Positions 15,858-25,080 are shown, counted from the stretch's first letter. The stretch: DNA of 25,121 bases from JANNBN01 sp031385545 (GCA_031385545.1 JANNBN010000133.1:1-25121), one strand, 5' to 3'. Numbers and translations: made by a program. Notes: generated by a model not told the origin, from the sequence alone.

Positions 15858-16856
15858 TCAGTCGGGAGCGTCTTCGTGTCCGGGCTTTTCCTGCATCAGC
15901 CCGGCGTACGCGTCGATGGCCGTTGCAGCTCCGGTCACCACTCGGTGGATCTGCTCGCAGATCGGCATCCGCACGCCGTGCCGTTCGGCCAGGTAGAGCA
16001 CAATCTCGGCCGTTTTGACGCCCTCTGCGACCATGTGCATCTCGGCGAGGATCTCGTCGAGCTTGCGTCCCTTTCCAAGTTGCTCGCCGACGTAGCGGTT
16101 GCGGGAGTGGGGCGACGAGCAGGTGGCGATGAGGTCGCCGAGCCCCGCAAGGCCGGCGAACGTCGACGGGACTCCTCCCATGGCCACTCCGAGACGGGTG
16201 AGTTCCGCCAGACCCCGAGACATCACGGCTGCTCGGGTGTTGTCGCCGACGCTCAAACCTTCCGCCATGCCGGTTGCGATGGCAATGACGTTCTTCAACG
16301 CTCCACCAACTTCACAGCCGACCACATCGTGGTTGGTGTAAAGCCGGAAGACATCGCGGTGGAAGACATCCTGCAGCGCGGCAGCGACCGCCTGGTCTTC
16401 GGTCGCGATGACCCCGGCGGCCGCCAGCCCGGACATGACTTCCTTCGCCAGGTTCGGCCCAGTCAGTGCCGCCGCAGGGTGACCTGGCAGCACCTCCTTG
16501 ATCACCTCGGTCATCCGCAGCATGGACCCCTTCTCGAAGCCCTTGGTGAGCGACACAATGGGTATCCACGGACGGATGGAAGCACTGGCGGTGGTGAGCA
16601 CATCGCGGAAACTGTGCGATGGAACACCGACAACGACGACGTCGGCGCTGGCCACGGACTCCGCAAGATCAGCTGATGCCAGAAGTCTTCGGGGCAGGGT
16701 GAAACCGGGCAGATATGCCTGGTTGGTGTGCTGCTCGTTGACCTCGGCGACCGTGTCGGGGTTGCGGGCCCACAGCGTGGTGTCGTTTCGGTTCCATGCC
16801 GAGATCGAGGCGACGGTCGAGCCCCACGAGCCGGCGCCGAGAACGGTGATCTTCAT
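15858..16856 (-). CDS. gpsA: NAD(P)-dependent glycerol-3-phosphate dehydrogenase
   Basis: This enzyme reduces dihydroxyacetone phosphate to sn-glycerol 3-phosphate for phospholipid synthesis. The frame is open far upstream, but the conserved start MKITVLGAGSWGS is at 16856, giving 332 aa, the usual length; an ATG at 16880 would add eight residues. The nucleotide-binding GAGSWG is at 7-12, K105 in LTKGFEKG and the catalytic lysine K188 in GGALKN, followed by GDNTRAAVMSRGL. No good ribosome binding site precedes either start. It follows the glutamate dehydrogenase gene by about 60 bp on the same strand, so the two may be co-transcribed. Confidence 0.94.
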   Translation of the reverse strand: MKITVLGAGSWGSTVASISAWNRNDTTLWARNPDTVAEVNEQHTNQAYLPGFTLPRRLLASADLAESVASADVVVVGVPSHSFRDVLTTASASIRPWIPIVSLTKGFEKGSMLRMTEVIKEVLPGHPAAALTGPNLAKEVMSGLAAAGVIATEDQAVAAALQDVFHRDVFRLYTNHDVVGCEVGGALKNVIAIATGMAEGLSVGDNTRAAVMSRGLAELTRLGVAMGGVPSTFAGLAGLGDLIATCSSPHSRNRYVGEQLGKGRKLDEILAEMHMVAEGVKTAEIVLYLAERHGVRMPICEQIHRVVTGAATAIDAYAGLMQEKPGHEDAPD

Positions 16857-16917
16857 GCGGCCAGTGTTGCCGATCGCCATCAGGCGCGCACACCCGGCTG
16901 ACCGATGGTTCCGCGAT

Positions 16918-19900
16918 TCACCCGATGCGTTGAACGGACAGGGTGCGCAACTGACGGAGCGCGACCGACAGTGCAGCGAGTTGTGAACCGTCGACGGATT
17001 CGGTGTCGTCAACCATCGCAAGATGGCGTTCGATCGCTTGGATCCGCTGAGCTGTCCAGGCGGAAATGCGCTCTTCAGCACCAGGAGCGTCGCTCGATGA
17101 CAACACGCTCCGAGTCAGTGCCATGTGCTCGCCGGCAAGGTCGTCGCGCAGCGATGCGCGGGCCAGTGCATCCCATTCGTTTTCCCTGGGAAGGCGCAGG
17201 ATGCGTCTGCGCAGTCTTCCGATGAGCAGGGAGTCGTCGAGGCCGAGCAGTACTTCGCCCGCAAGGTTTCGCGAGACGCCGGTGGATTCGGAGATGACGA
17301 CCACGTCAAGCAGGCTCGTTGCGAGCTCGAGTTGTGCTCCCCGGCGGGCCAGCGTCTCGGGCAGTCCCGCAGCCGCGAAGCGAGCCTGGCGCTGCAAAAG
17401 CGCCTCACCGTCCGAGCCGGGAAGCCCACCCCGTGAGACAAGACCGTCCAGTAAGCCGGACAGCTCGACGATGGCCGCACCGTACGTGTCGACGATGGCC
17501 TGCACGTCGAGCGGAAGGGTTCGGTTGCGAAGCAGCCAGCGGGTGGTGCGCTCGACAGCCCGATCAGCTTCGAGCAAGAGCTGCACAACCTCGGCGTCGG
17601 GCCGTTTTCCGTCGAGCGAGATGACACCTTCCCAGTACGAATCGATGTCCAGGATCGCGGTCGCGGCCATATGCGCGCGAACGATATCGGCGACCTCGGA
17701 ATGCGTCTCGGACTGCATCCTGTAGACGAACGAAACACCATTCCGGTTGACCAGCCGGTTCGCCCGGACCGTCGCAACGATTTCGTGTCGGAGCGGATGT
17801 GTCACGACTGCATCGGAGAAGTCGTGAGCAATGCGGTTCGGGAAATAGCCGAGTAGGTCGGAATGGAAGGCAGGCTCGTCGGCCAGCTGCGCCGATGCGA
17901 GCGCTTCGGTGATTGCCAATTTCGTCTGTGCGACGAGCACCGCAAGCTCAGGGATGGTGAGGCCGGCTCCGGCTGCCTTCCGGGCGGCGAAACCGTCCAC
18001 GCTTGGCAGGGCCTCGAGTGCTCGGTCGATGCGGCCCGTCTCTTCGAGGTGGGTGACGTAACGGGCGTGCAGATCGATCATTCCCGGCGATTCGGTGAGC
18101 AGGTTTCCGAGGAGGCGGTTCTGATCGATGTTGTCGGCGAGCACCAGTGCTGCAACTTCGTCGGTGACCGACGCGAGCAACCTGTTTCGGCCGTCCTCGT
18201 CGATCCGGCCCGAGCGGACGAGCGGATCGAGGAGGATCTTCAGGTTGACCTCGTGGTCGGAGGTGTCGACACCGGCAGAGTTGTCGATCGCGTCGGTGTT
18301 GATCCAGCCGATCTGGTTCACCGGCTCATGGCGCAGGCGGCCGGCGAACTCGACTCGTCCCCGCTGTGTCACGCCGAGGTTGCCGCCTTCACCGACGATG
18401 TTGACCCGCAATTCGGTGGCGTCGGCACGAATCGTGTCGTTGGCCTTGTCGCCGACCTGAGCGTGTGTTTCGGTGGATGCTTTGACGTAGGTGCCGATTC
18501 CCCCGTTCCACAACAGCGCGGCGGGCGCCCTGAGAATGGCTCGGAGCAACTCCGTCGGGGCCATGTCGATGGTTTGCGCCGGCTCATGCGCGGCGGCCGT
18601 TCCGGCGGCCCCACTGGTCCCGCCGATGCCATCCGTCGTCAGCCCGAGCACCGTGGCGGCTTGCGGTGAGACACGGATCGACTTCGCCGTTCGCGGCCAC
18701 ACTCCACCACCCGCTGAGATCAATGCCGGGTTGTAGTCCTCCCATGACGAACGCGCCAGCCCGAACAGCCGGACACGTTCCTGGAACGAGCTAGCCGGGT
18801 CAGGATCGGGATCGATGAAGATGTGGCGGTGATCGAACGCGGCGATCAGCCGGATTCGATCCGAGAGGATCACACCGTTGCCGAAGACATCGCCTGACAT
18901 GTCGCCGACCCCGATCACGGTGAAGGCATCGGTCCCGGGCGCGGTGATGTCGGTTCCGAGCCGGAGGAAGTGCCGCTTCACGGACTCCCACGCGCCGCGA
19001 GCCGTGATGCCCATTGCCTTGTGGTCGTAGCCGACCGAGCCACCGGACGCGAACGCGTCACCCAACCAATGCCCGCGCTCAAGGCTGATCTGGTTCGCGA
19101 TGTCAGAGAAGGTCGCCGTTCCCTTGTCCGCCGCGACAACGAGATAGGGGTCGTCGCCGTCCCAGCGAACAACACGTGTCGGGGCGATGGTGGCTCCGCC
19201 GATCAGGTTGTCCGTGAGGTCGAGCAGCGCCCCGATGAAGATCTGGTAGCAGGCGATGCCTTCAGCCTGCAGCGCCGACCGGTCGGTGCTTGCGGGCAGA
19301 TTGCGAACGACGAACCCACCCTTTGCACCAGCAGGGACGATCACGGCGTTCTTGACTGCCTGAGCCTTCATCAGACCGAGCACCTCGGTGCGGAAGTCTT
19401 CTGGCCGATCGCTCCACCGCAGACCCCCGCGCGCCACCGCTCCCATCCGCAAATGGGCGCCTTCGACCCGAGGTGATGCGACGAAGATTTCGAAGAGCGG
19501 TTGCGGTTGGGGTGCCCCGGGTATGCGCCGGGTCTCGAATTTGACTGCAAGGGCCGCCGTCCCTGCCCGGTATGCATTGGTGCGAACGGACGCGTCGATC
19601 TGTGCGCTTATCATCCGGAAGATGCGGTCATGGTCGAGGTTCGGTACCTCAGCGAGCGATTCGGAGAACGCGGATGACAGCGTTGCAGCATCCGCACGGC
19701 GGGCATCGTCCGCCTCGCACCGTGCCGTATCCGCCTGTTGACCAGGGCCCCGGTCGGGATCGAACATCAACTCGAAACGCTCTGCAAGGGCACGGGCGAG
19801 GGACGGGTGTTCCATCAGTGCCGCCATCACATATTCCAGCGTGGAACTGAGACCCAATTGGCGCGCATGACGGGCGTAGAACCGAAGGACGTTCGCCTGG

Positions 19901-21900
19901 AACGACGTGAGTCCTGCAACGGTTACCAATTGGTTGAACCCGTCGTTGTCGACCTGGCCGGTCCACGCCTGGATAACGGCTTCGCACAGCCGGGCAGCGT
20001 CCGGTCCTGATGGATCAATGGCTGAAAGTCCCTTGCCGCAGACGCCGAGGTCGTGAATCCAGATGGTTCGATCTCGCCGCAGGTCATCAGAAATCTCAAC
20101 TTCGTCGGCCTTCTCGTCGATCACCCGGAGCCCGAGGTTGGAGAGCACCGGGAGCATGTCTGCGAGCGCAATCGATCGCTCTGGCGAGTACACACTGAGG
20201 CGGGCGTCGGCTGAAGTGGTGTCTTCGGACGAATTGGCGTGCACGCGGACCACGACCCCCGACGAGGTCAGCGCCCGCTCGCACCATACGATGTCGTCGA
20301 GCGCTTGGCCGATGGGTGTTTCAGCGGTGTACGCGGGCGGAAACGCATTCTTGTACCGCTCGGCGAGAGGGGTTTCGGCGTCGTGCGTCTCGATCAGCGC
20401 CTCTCCCAGCGCGTCGGACCACGAACGCGACATGTTCGCCACATCGGCTTCGAGGGTGATCAGGTTCGGTATCGACGGATCGGCTGATGGGAGGGTGAAC
20501 ACCAGACGGGCAAGACGGGAGTCGCTCAGCTGGGTCGTGAAGGTCGATCCCGCAGAGTGAAATTCGTGGTCGAGCCGGGCTTGGATCCGGAGGCGGACGT
20601 CGGTGTTGTATCGGTCGCGTGGGAGATACACCTGACAGGTCCATGCGCCGCGTTCCCGGTCGAAGCGAGCGAACAACCGAGTTCGGCGCCGCTCGCCAAT
20701 CGCAAGGACGCCCATCACCGTCTCGGACAACTCGTCCTCCGTGGCGGCGAAGAGCTCATCGCGCGGGTGGGTGGTGAGAATGGACCGCAACTCCTTGCCC
20801 GAGTAGCTGCTGGGCGAGAGACCGCTCCGGGAGAGAATCGAACCGACCTTCCCACGCAGCAGGGGCGTATCGAGCGGTGAGGTCAGAACGGCTTCGGAGG
20901 TGAACAGACCGACGATGCGCCGTTCGCCGATAAGAGTGGCCGCCGTCTCGGCCGGTCCGCCGGGCACGCTGGGCAGGCCGGCGATTCCGGTGTTGGCCGG
21001 CGCGTATCGCTTGACGATGACGATGTCGTAGTTCGCATGACGGTGCACTTTGCTGAAAGCGATGGTCTTCGTGACCAGCACAACCTGCCGGGCAGACCAG
21101 TCCCCCGAAGGGGCGATGATGTCCGAGCGGGGCGTTCCGTGGTGGTTGTCCCGGAGAATCCCGAGAGCAGAACCGGCCACCGGTTGCAGCGAGTTTCCGT
21201 TCACCAATTCGTGGTCGATTGCGCCGAGAAACGTGAAGTGACCCAGCAGCAGCCATTCCAGGAACGTTGCCGCTTCGTCGGGATCCACCTGCCGGCCAGG
21301 CAGCGCCGGTGTATCGAACCGCACCTCGCCGGCGATGACATGGACCCGCTGCTGCATTTGCGGCCAGTCGCCGACCGCGGCGGCGACGTCGGCCAGTGCC
21401 ACCTGCACAGCGGCGATGAGAACCGTGCACTCTGCGTCGGTCGGGACGCGGCCGAGTTCGATCTGGACCCACGATTCGTACCGGTCGACGTGACCGGAGC
21501 GAGACCCTTGCGATGGGTGAAAACGGGCTACGGCACCATCCGCGGATCGGTCGACACCGAGCACGGGGTGCATCAGCAGATCGACGTCGAAGCCGACATC
21601 GCGGACCGCAGAGCAGATCGAATCGACCAGGAACGGACTGTCGTCGGTCACGGTCTGCAGCCACGCTCGGCTGTGCCCGGCGTCCGAGCTAACCGGTCGG
21701 TGAACCGACACCAGCACCTCGCCCCTCCGTCGGACCGCTCCAAGTTCGGCGTGAGCGGAGAGTGCGTTCGCAAGCGCCGCACTGTTGCGCGATGCAAGCT
21801 CCCTGTCGTCGAATTCGGCGAGGAACGCCTCGACGAACGGAGCGACGGATGCAGCACCGCCGGTCAGCAGGTCGTGGACCGCCTTGATTCTCTGGTGCAC
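16918..21900 (-). CDS. gdh: Large NAD-specific glutamate dehydrogenase (about 180 kDa class)
   Basis: This enzyme interconverts glutamate and 2-oxoglutarate plus ammonia with NAD; the 180-kDa class usually runs in the catabolic direction. The 1660-residue length matches the Streptomyces clavuligerus type (about 1650). The N-terminal half is the regulatory region. The catalytic core holds RWSDRPEDFRTEVLGLMKAQ, GAKGGF with the catalytic Lys at about 860, GVGDMSGDVFGNGV near 1000, WNGGIGTYVK, and VGEGGNLGVTQRGR. A short Gly/Ala-rich stretch (about residues 1090-1110) precedes the ELLRAILRAPAALLWNGG segment. The GTG at 21900 is fixed by a perfect AGGAGG 5 nt upstream. The gene is divergent from the amidohydrolase and runs toward gpsA. 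Confidence 0.95.
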   Translation of the reverse strand: MHQRIKAVHDLLTGGAASVAPFVEAFLAEFDDRELASRNSAALANALSAHAELGAVRRRGEVLVSVHRPVSSDAGHSRAWLQTVTDDSPFLVDSICSAVRDVGFDVDLLMHPVLGVDRSADGAVARFHPSQGSRSGHVDRYESWVQIELGRVPTDAECTVLIAAVQVALADVAAAVGDWPQMQQRVHVIAGEVRFDTPALPGRQVDPDEAATFLEWLLLGHFTFLGAIDHELVNGNSLQPVAGSALGILRDNHHGTPRSDIIAPSGDWSARQVVLVTKTIAFSKVHRHANYDIVIVKRYAPANTGIAGLPSVPGGPAETAATLIGERRIVGLFTSEAVLTSPLDTPLLRGKVGSILSRSGLSPSSYSGKELRSILTTHPRDELFAATEDELSETVMGVLAIGERRRTRLFARFDRERGAWTCQVYLPRDRYNTDVRLRIQARLDHEFHSAGSTFTTQLSDSRLARLVFTLPSADPSIPNLITLEADVANMSRSWSDALGEALIETHDAETPLAERYKNAFPPAYTAETPIGQALDDIVWCERALTSSGVVVRVHANSSEDTTSADARLSVYSPERSIALADMLPVLSNLGLRVIDEKADEVEISDDLRRDRTIWIHDLGVCGKGLSAIDPSGPDAARLCEAVIQAWTGQVDNDGFNQLVTVAGLTSFQANVLRFYARHARQLGLSSTLEYVMAALMEHPSLARALAERFELMFDPDRGPGQQADTARCEADDARRADAATLSSAFSESLAEVPNLDHDRIFRMISAQIDASVRTNAYRAGTAALAVKFETRRIPGAPQPQPLFEIFVASPRVEGAHLRMGAVARGGLRWSDRPEDFRTEVLGLMKAQAVKNAVIVPAGAKGGFVVRNLPASTDRSALQAEGIACYQIFIGALLDLTDNLIGGATIAPTRVVRWDGDDPYLVVAADKGTATFSDIANQISLERGHWLGDAFASGGSVGYDHKAMGITARGAWESVKRHFLRLGTDITAPGTDAFTVIGVGDMSGDVFGNGVILSDRIRLIAAFDHRHIFIDPDPDPASSFQERVRLFGLARSSWEDYNPALISAGGGVWPRTAKSIRVSPQAATVLGLTTDGIGGTSGAAGTAAAHEPAQTIDMAPTELLRAILRAPAALLWNGGIGTYVKASTETHAQVGDKANDTIRADATELRVNIVGEGGNLGVTQRGRVEFAGRLRHEPVNQIGWINTDAIDNSAGVDTSDHEVNLKILLDPLVRSGRIDEDGRNRLLASVTDEVAALVLADNIDQNRLLGNLLTESPGMIDLHARYVTHLEETGRIDRALEALPSVDGFAARKAAGAGLTIPELAVLVAQTKLAITEALASAQLADEPAFHSDLLGYFPNRIAHDFSDAVVTHPLRHEIVATVRANRLVNRNGVSFVYRMQSETHSEVADIVRAHMAATAILDIDSYWEGVISLDGKRPDAEVVQLLLEADRAVERTTRWLLRNRTLPLDVQAIVDTYGAAIVELSGLLDGLVSRGGLPGSDGEALLQRQARFAAAGLPETLARRGAQLELATSLLDVVVISESTGVSRNLAGEVLLGLDDSLLIGRLRRRILRLPRENEWDALARASLRDDLAGEHMALTRSVLSSSDAPGAEERISAWTAQRIQAIERHLAMVDDTESVDGSQLAALSVALRQLRTLSVQRIG

Positions 21901-21905
21901 GTGAA

Positions 21906-21911
21906 CCTCCT
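21906..21911 (-). promoter_or_regulatory. Perfect Shine-Dalgarno site of the glutamate dehydrogenase gene
   Basis: On the minus strand AGGAGG lies 5 nt before GTG at 21900. It is one of the strongest ribosome binding sites in the window and settles the start of this very long gene. Confidence 0.8.
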
Positions 21912-22035
21912 GAAGCGACCGCGGAGCAAATATGGTGACCAGTACGTTCGCATGTTGTCGTGTGTGACGCGTGTGATACGTAGCCTCTGGCGAGACGATA
22001 AGTTCGCCGTATCCCGCATGACAAGGCTTTCCGTG

Positions 22036-22062
22036 AAGCTTGCTCGAAGCTTGCCTAAGCTT
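22036..22062 (+). repeat. Three AAGCTT repeats at 10-11-bp phase upstream of the amidohydrolase
   Basis: AAGCTT occurs at 22036-22041, 22047-22052 and 22057-22062, each followed by TGC or TTGC. The spacing of 11 and 10 bp puts all three on one face of the helix. They lie in the 209-bp divergent spacer between gdh and the amidohydrolase gene, 48 bp upstream of its start, so they are candidate regulator or bending sites. Nothing else in this spacer is firm. Confidence 0.6.
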
Positions 22063-22109
22063 TGCCAGGGCTTATCTGCCCGCGACCTTCGCAGACTTGG
22101 AGGCAACTG

Positions 22110-23345
22110 ATGCCTGCTGACCCACAACGAGTTGTGAACGACCTGAAGGAACTCCGAGCGCTCACCGCTACGGAAATGGGCAGCCTCCGGCTTGCCTGGA
22201 CCGATAAGTGGGTCGAGGCGCGCGAGTGGTTCCTCACCACCTTCGACGGAGTCCCCGTCACCCACCAGATCGACGCGGCCGGAAACCTGTGGGTCACCCT
22301 GCAGGGATCCTCTCCAGATCAGATCGTCCTGGGGTCCCACCTCGACTCGGTGCCGAACGGCGGGTGGCTCGATGGTGCACTGGGTGTGCTCGCCGGTGCA
22401 GAGGTGCTGCGGGCGCTGCACCGCGATGGTGTCGACCTGCCGATCAGCATCAGCGTGGTCGACTGGGCTGACGAGGAGGGAGCCCGGTTCGGGCGTTCGC
22501 TGTTCGGTTCCGGCGCTGTCGGCGGAAGCTTGGATGTCGAAGCCGTCCGTATCCTGAAAGACCGAACGGGTGCGACGTTGGAAGAAACCGTGCAGGCTCA
22601 TGGTGTCAACCTTGAGACGGTCCTCACCGCAGGCGACATCCTGCCGTCGATCAAGGCTTCTGCCGAGCTGCACATCGAGCAGGGCCCCATGCTCGAGGCA
22701 AAAGGACTGCGCCTCGCGGCGCTGCACGGCATTCTTGGCGTCGAACGCCGGTTGGTGAAGTTGCAGGGCCAAGCAGCTCACGCGGGCGCAACCCCGATCC
22801 GGCTGCGGAAAGACCCCACGCTGGCGGCGGCGCGCATGGCGATCGAAATACGACAACTCGGACTGGACAACGACGCATTCGCAACGATCGGCGTCTGGAC
22901 CGTCCACCCGGCAGTTCCCACGGCGGTCAACGGGCGGACGGAGTTTTCGGTCGACATGCGCCACCTCGAGCCCGCTGTTCTCAAGAAGATGGTTGCCGGC
23001 CTCGAAGAGATCGTTGCGAGGGTCGCTGCTGAAGAGCGGGTCGTGCCGACCATCGACCTGCTCTGGAGCATCAACCCGATCACGTTCACTCCGGAGTTGG
23101 TCGAGTTCGCGGCCGACGCGGTCGAGGCCCGCAGCGGCGTACGCGAGATCATGCCGTCAGGCCCCATGCATGATTCGGCGGAAATGGCTCGTGCCGGTGT
23201 TCCCACCATCATGATGTTCGTCCCGTCCATCAACGGACTCAGCCACACCCACGTCGAAGACACCGCCGAGGCCGACCTCATCCTTGGGGTCCAGGCATTC
23301 GATGACCTTGTCCGGCGCATGATCCCCTGGGCCGCTTCACGCTAG
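22110..23345 (+). CDS. Zinc-dependent amidohydrolase of the M20 allantoate/N-carbamoyl-amino-acid hydrolase family
   Basis: These metal enzymes split ureido or carbamoyl groups from allantoate, ureidoglycolate, N-carbamoyl amino acids or beta-ureidopropionate. The metal site is visible: H77 and D79 (GSHLDS), D88 (GGWLDGALG), E122-E123 (DWADEEGARFG), H188 (ELHIEQGP) and H379 (LSHTHVED). The dimerisation domain lies at about 210-330. The ATG at 22110 is chosen over one at 22062 because GGAGG at 22099-22103 lies 6 nt upstream; this gives 411 aa, the normal length. The C-terminal SHTHVEDT differs from the SHNPxE of classical allantoate amidohydrolases, so the substrate is open. It is divergent from glutamate dehydrogenase, which fits nitrogen release. 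Confidence 0.87.
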   Translation: MPADPQRVVNDLKELRALTATEMGSLRLAWTDKWVEAREWFLTTFDGVPVTHQIDAAGNLWVTLQGSSPDQIVLGSHLDSVPNGGWLDGALGVLAGAEVLRALHRDGVDLPISISVVDWADEEGARFGRSLFGSGAVGGSLDVEAVRILKDRTGATLEETVQAHGVNLETVLTAGDILPSIKASAELHIEQGPMLEAKGLRLAALHGILGVERRLVKLQGQAAHAGATPIRLRKDPTLAAARMAIEIRQLGLDNDAFATIGVWTVHPAVPTAVNGRTEFSVDMRHLEPAVLKKMVAGLEEIVARVAAEERVVPTIDLLWSINPITFTPELVEFAADAVEARSGVREIMPSGPMHDSAEMARAGVPTIMMFVPSINGLSHTHVEDTAEADLILGVQAFDDLVRRMIPWAASR

Positions 23346-23355
23346 GAGAGAGGTC

Positions 23356-23373
23356 GCCCCCACCGTTGGGGGC
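23356..23373 (+). terminator. GC-rich hairpin after the amidohydrolase gene
   Basis: GCCCCCA (23356-23362) and TGGGGGC (23367-23373) form a perfect 7-bp stem with a CCGT loop, 10 nt after the stop codon. No T-run follows. It is a likely actinobacterial-type terminator, though it shares its last three bases with the next hairpin. Confidence 0.5.
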
Positions 23374-23409
23374 AATTCACCTCCGAACGATGTTCCGAGG
23401 CGAATTGCC
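23371..23409 (+). promoter_or_regulatory. Long hairpin before the sulfotransferase gene
   Basis: Bases 23371-23388 pair with 23392-23409 in an 18-bp stem with two mismatches and a 3-nt loop. The outer 8 bp (GGCAATTC/GAATTGCC) are perfect. Its first three bases are also the last three of the preceding hairpin, so the two compete at their junction. It ends 27 nt before the sulfotransferase start. It may be a terminator, an attenuator or a palindromic operator. Confidence 0.55.
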
Positions 23410-23436
23410 ACAACCCTCGGTGCATCTCACAACCCC

Positions 23437-24336
23437 ATGACCCGCGTCTTCATGGTCACCGGCGCCCAGCGCACCGGCTCCACCCTGCTTGCCACCACAC
23501 TCGGCATGGTGCCCGGAGCAGCTGTGGTTGGCGAACTTCGCCTGTTGTGGCCCTCGCTGGCGGAGGGTCGTCCGTGCGCGTGCCTCTTGGCGGCGCCGGA
23601 CTGCCCGTTCTGGGCCGAAGTGGTCGAACGTGTCCTCGCGACCCCGGGCGTACAGGGGCACTCCGTCGCTGACCTGGCACGGCTCAATGCAGAGTCCCTG
23701 CGCCAACGTCACCTGCCAGCCTTTCTTGTCGGGCGCGTCCCAACGGCGCTTGATCCGCTCGCTGCAGCGACCGTTACGCTCTACCGAGTTCTCGGCGAAA
23801 TGCACGCGGTCGATACCCTCGTCGACGCCTCGAAGTCACCGGCGTTCTACGCGTTCGTCCGAGTGCTCACCCGCCGCAATCCCGACCTCTCGCTCCGAGG
23901 GGTGCATCTGGTCCGAGACCCAAGAGGTGTTGTCGACTCCTGGTCGACGGACAAGGTCTGGAAACGCGACGGGTGGAGCGAGGAGTTGCGTGCCAAACCG
24001 CCCCGGCGCGCGATGCAGGAATGGATCGCCATGAATGCAGGCGCAGAACTTGCCCGGGTAAAGCCCCGGGTGAGATTCGAGGACTTCACCCGCGAGCCCG
24101 AACGGATACTACGCGAACTGATTACCGAAGCAGGATTGGCCCAGCCGGCCGCAGCTGACCTTCCGATACATGACGGTTCGGTAATTGTTGCAGCGAATCA
24201 CGCAATCGGCGGGAACGTCGACCGGTTCGACACCGGGCCGGTTCCGCTGCGGACTGCAGAAGGTTGGCGCGACCGGCTCGATCCTGCGCTGCAGAGTCGC
24301 CTCCGCCTGTTCGCTCGCCGATACGGATATCGCTGA
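23437..24336 (+). CDS. PAPS-dependent sulfotransferase family protein
   Basis: The family transfers sulfate from PAPS to hydroxyl or amino groups. The 5'-phosphosulfate loop GAQRTGSTLL is at 9-18, and the 3'-phosphate motif with VRDPRG and the following serine is at 159-169. DASKSP at 130-135 is a second conserved element. The CAC-x6-C segment (C47, C49, C56, followed by PFW) and the C-terminal GNVDRF...EGWRDRL are typical of bacterial members whose substrates are mostly unknown. The length is 299 aa. The ATG at 23437 has no clear ribosome binding site. It is separated from the amidohydrolase by two hairpins and is probably transcribed on its own. Confidence 0.85.
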   Translation: MTRVFMVTGAQRTGSTLLATTLGMVPGAAVVGELRLLWPSLAEGRPCACLLAAPDCPFWAEVVERVLATPGVQGHSVADLARLNAESLRQRHLPAFLVGRVPTALDPLAAATVTLYRVLGEMHAVDTLVDASKSPAFYAFVRVLTRRNPDLSLRGVHLVRDPRGVVDSWSTDKVWKRDGWSEELRAKPPRRAMQEWIAMNAGAELARVKPRVRFEDFTREPERILRELITEAGLAQPAAADLPIHDGSVIVAANHAIGGNVDRFDTGPVPLRTAEGWRDRLDPALQSRLRLFARRYGYR

Positions 24337-24691
24337 GATCGCGTAGCCGCCCGCGGACACGGGTGGAAGTGACCGCACCAACGATTGCTTCAAGTGACGC
24401 CGCACGAACCGACCCCGGCCAGGACCGACGCGCTGAACACTGCCTCCGAGTTGCAGATCACCACCTCGTCTTCGCACAGCTCCGACGACGGGAGCGTCTC
24501 CCGGGAGGCGTCCAAGCCGTGTGGTCAGATGCGTGAGCTGGACAGTACTGTGATCCCAAGACTCGGTGGCCATATCCAACTCGGCGACCACTACTTTCGT
24601 TGCCAGCGGAGTGGTCGATCGTGACGTCAGCCCACAACTCACCAACGTGATCTTCGACCGTGATTGCCCAGCGAAGGGGCCTGACCAGGGT
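24337..24691. other. Spacer without a recognisable gene
   Basis: No frame here on either strand has a recognisable motif or a credible start. The longest minus-strand frame runs back into the sulfotransferase gene in antisense. The stretch adjoins a degraded insertion element, so it may be decayed mobile or flanking DNA, but I cannot assign it. Confidence 0.5.
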
Positions 24692-24720
24692 TGAGGTGAC
24701 TCCAATGTTGTAGAGACGTG
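24692..24720 (+). mobile_element. Possible left end of a decayed IS3-type element
   Basis: The sequence begins TGAGGTGACTCC and contains ATGTTG 13 bp in, just upstream of the orfA remnant. IS3-family ends usually start with TG. A partly similar sequence starts at 25065. No right end is visible, so the assignment rests on position and weak similarity. Confidence 0.35.
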
Positions 24721-24741
24721 GTCTTGCACGGGAAGGGTGTG

Positions 24742-25080
24742 ATGATGCCGAAGCTAAGCCAGCAGAGTTCCGACGCGATGTGGTCGCAGTAGCTCGGAAG
24801 CGTCGGGGTCCGTTGAATCAGATCGCGAAGGATTTCGGGATTTCAATCCGAGGCAACGCTGTACAACTGGAGGAAACAGGACGAGATCGACTCGGGTGGG
24901 CGTCCTGATAGTCCCAGCCGCTCGACAAACGAGCGTCTGACAGCCCCACTCTCAGGTCGTGTTCGGCGCGCTTGTTTGTCGTTGGATGAGCGCGGCAGCG
25001 TCGAGGGTGTCGGGGGTCGGAGCCAAGGAGCGCTTTTGGCTGTAGAGGACTTGGTACAGAAGCCTGAACTACACCCCTGA
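24742..25080 (+). pseudogene. Broken IS3-family transposase OrfA
   Basis: The start MMPK is in one frame (ATG 24742). From about 24756 the text continues in another frame as KPAEFRRDVVAVARKR and then GPLNQIAKDFGIS. From about 24847 it returns to the first frame as SEATLYNWRKQDEIDSGGRPDS. This is the helix-turn-helix region of an IS3-type OrfA, where FGISEATLYNW should be continuous. A 4-nt insertion near 24845 explains the second break and a compensating shift lies near 24754. After residue 80 or so the similarity fades, up to a stop at 25078-25080. No OrfB or DDE domain follows. The element cannot make a functional transposase. Confidence 0.75.

Noticed and set aside
16881..17081. Extended N-terminus of gpsA
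   Set aside because: The extra residues overlap the end of gdh and show no conservation; the dinucleotide-binding fold begins right after the ATG at 16856.
20756..21664. Minus-strand open frame of about 300 codons inside gdh
   Set aside because: It is an out-of-frame shadow of the glutamate dehydrogenase, Arg-rich, without motif or ribosome binding site.
24109..24729. Minus-strand open frame of 206 codons
   Set aside because: It lies partly antisense to the sulfotransferase and has no recognisable motif.
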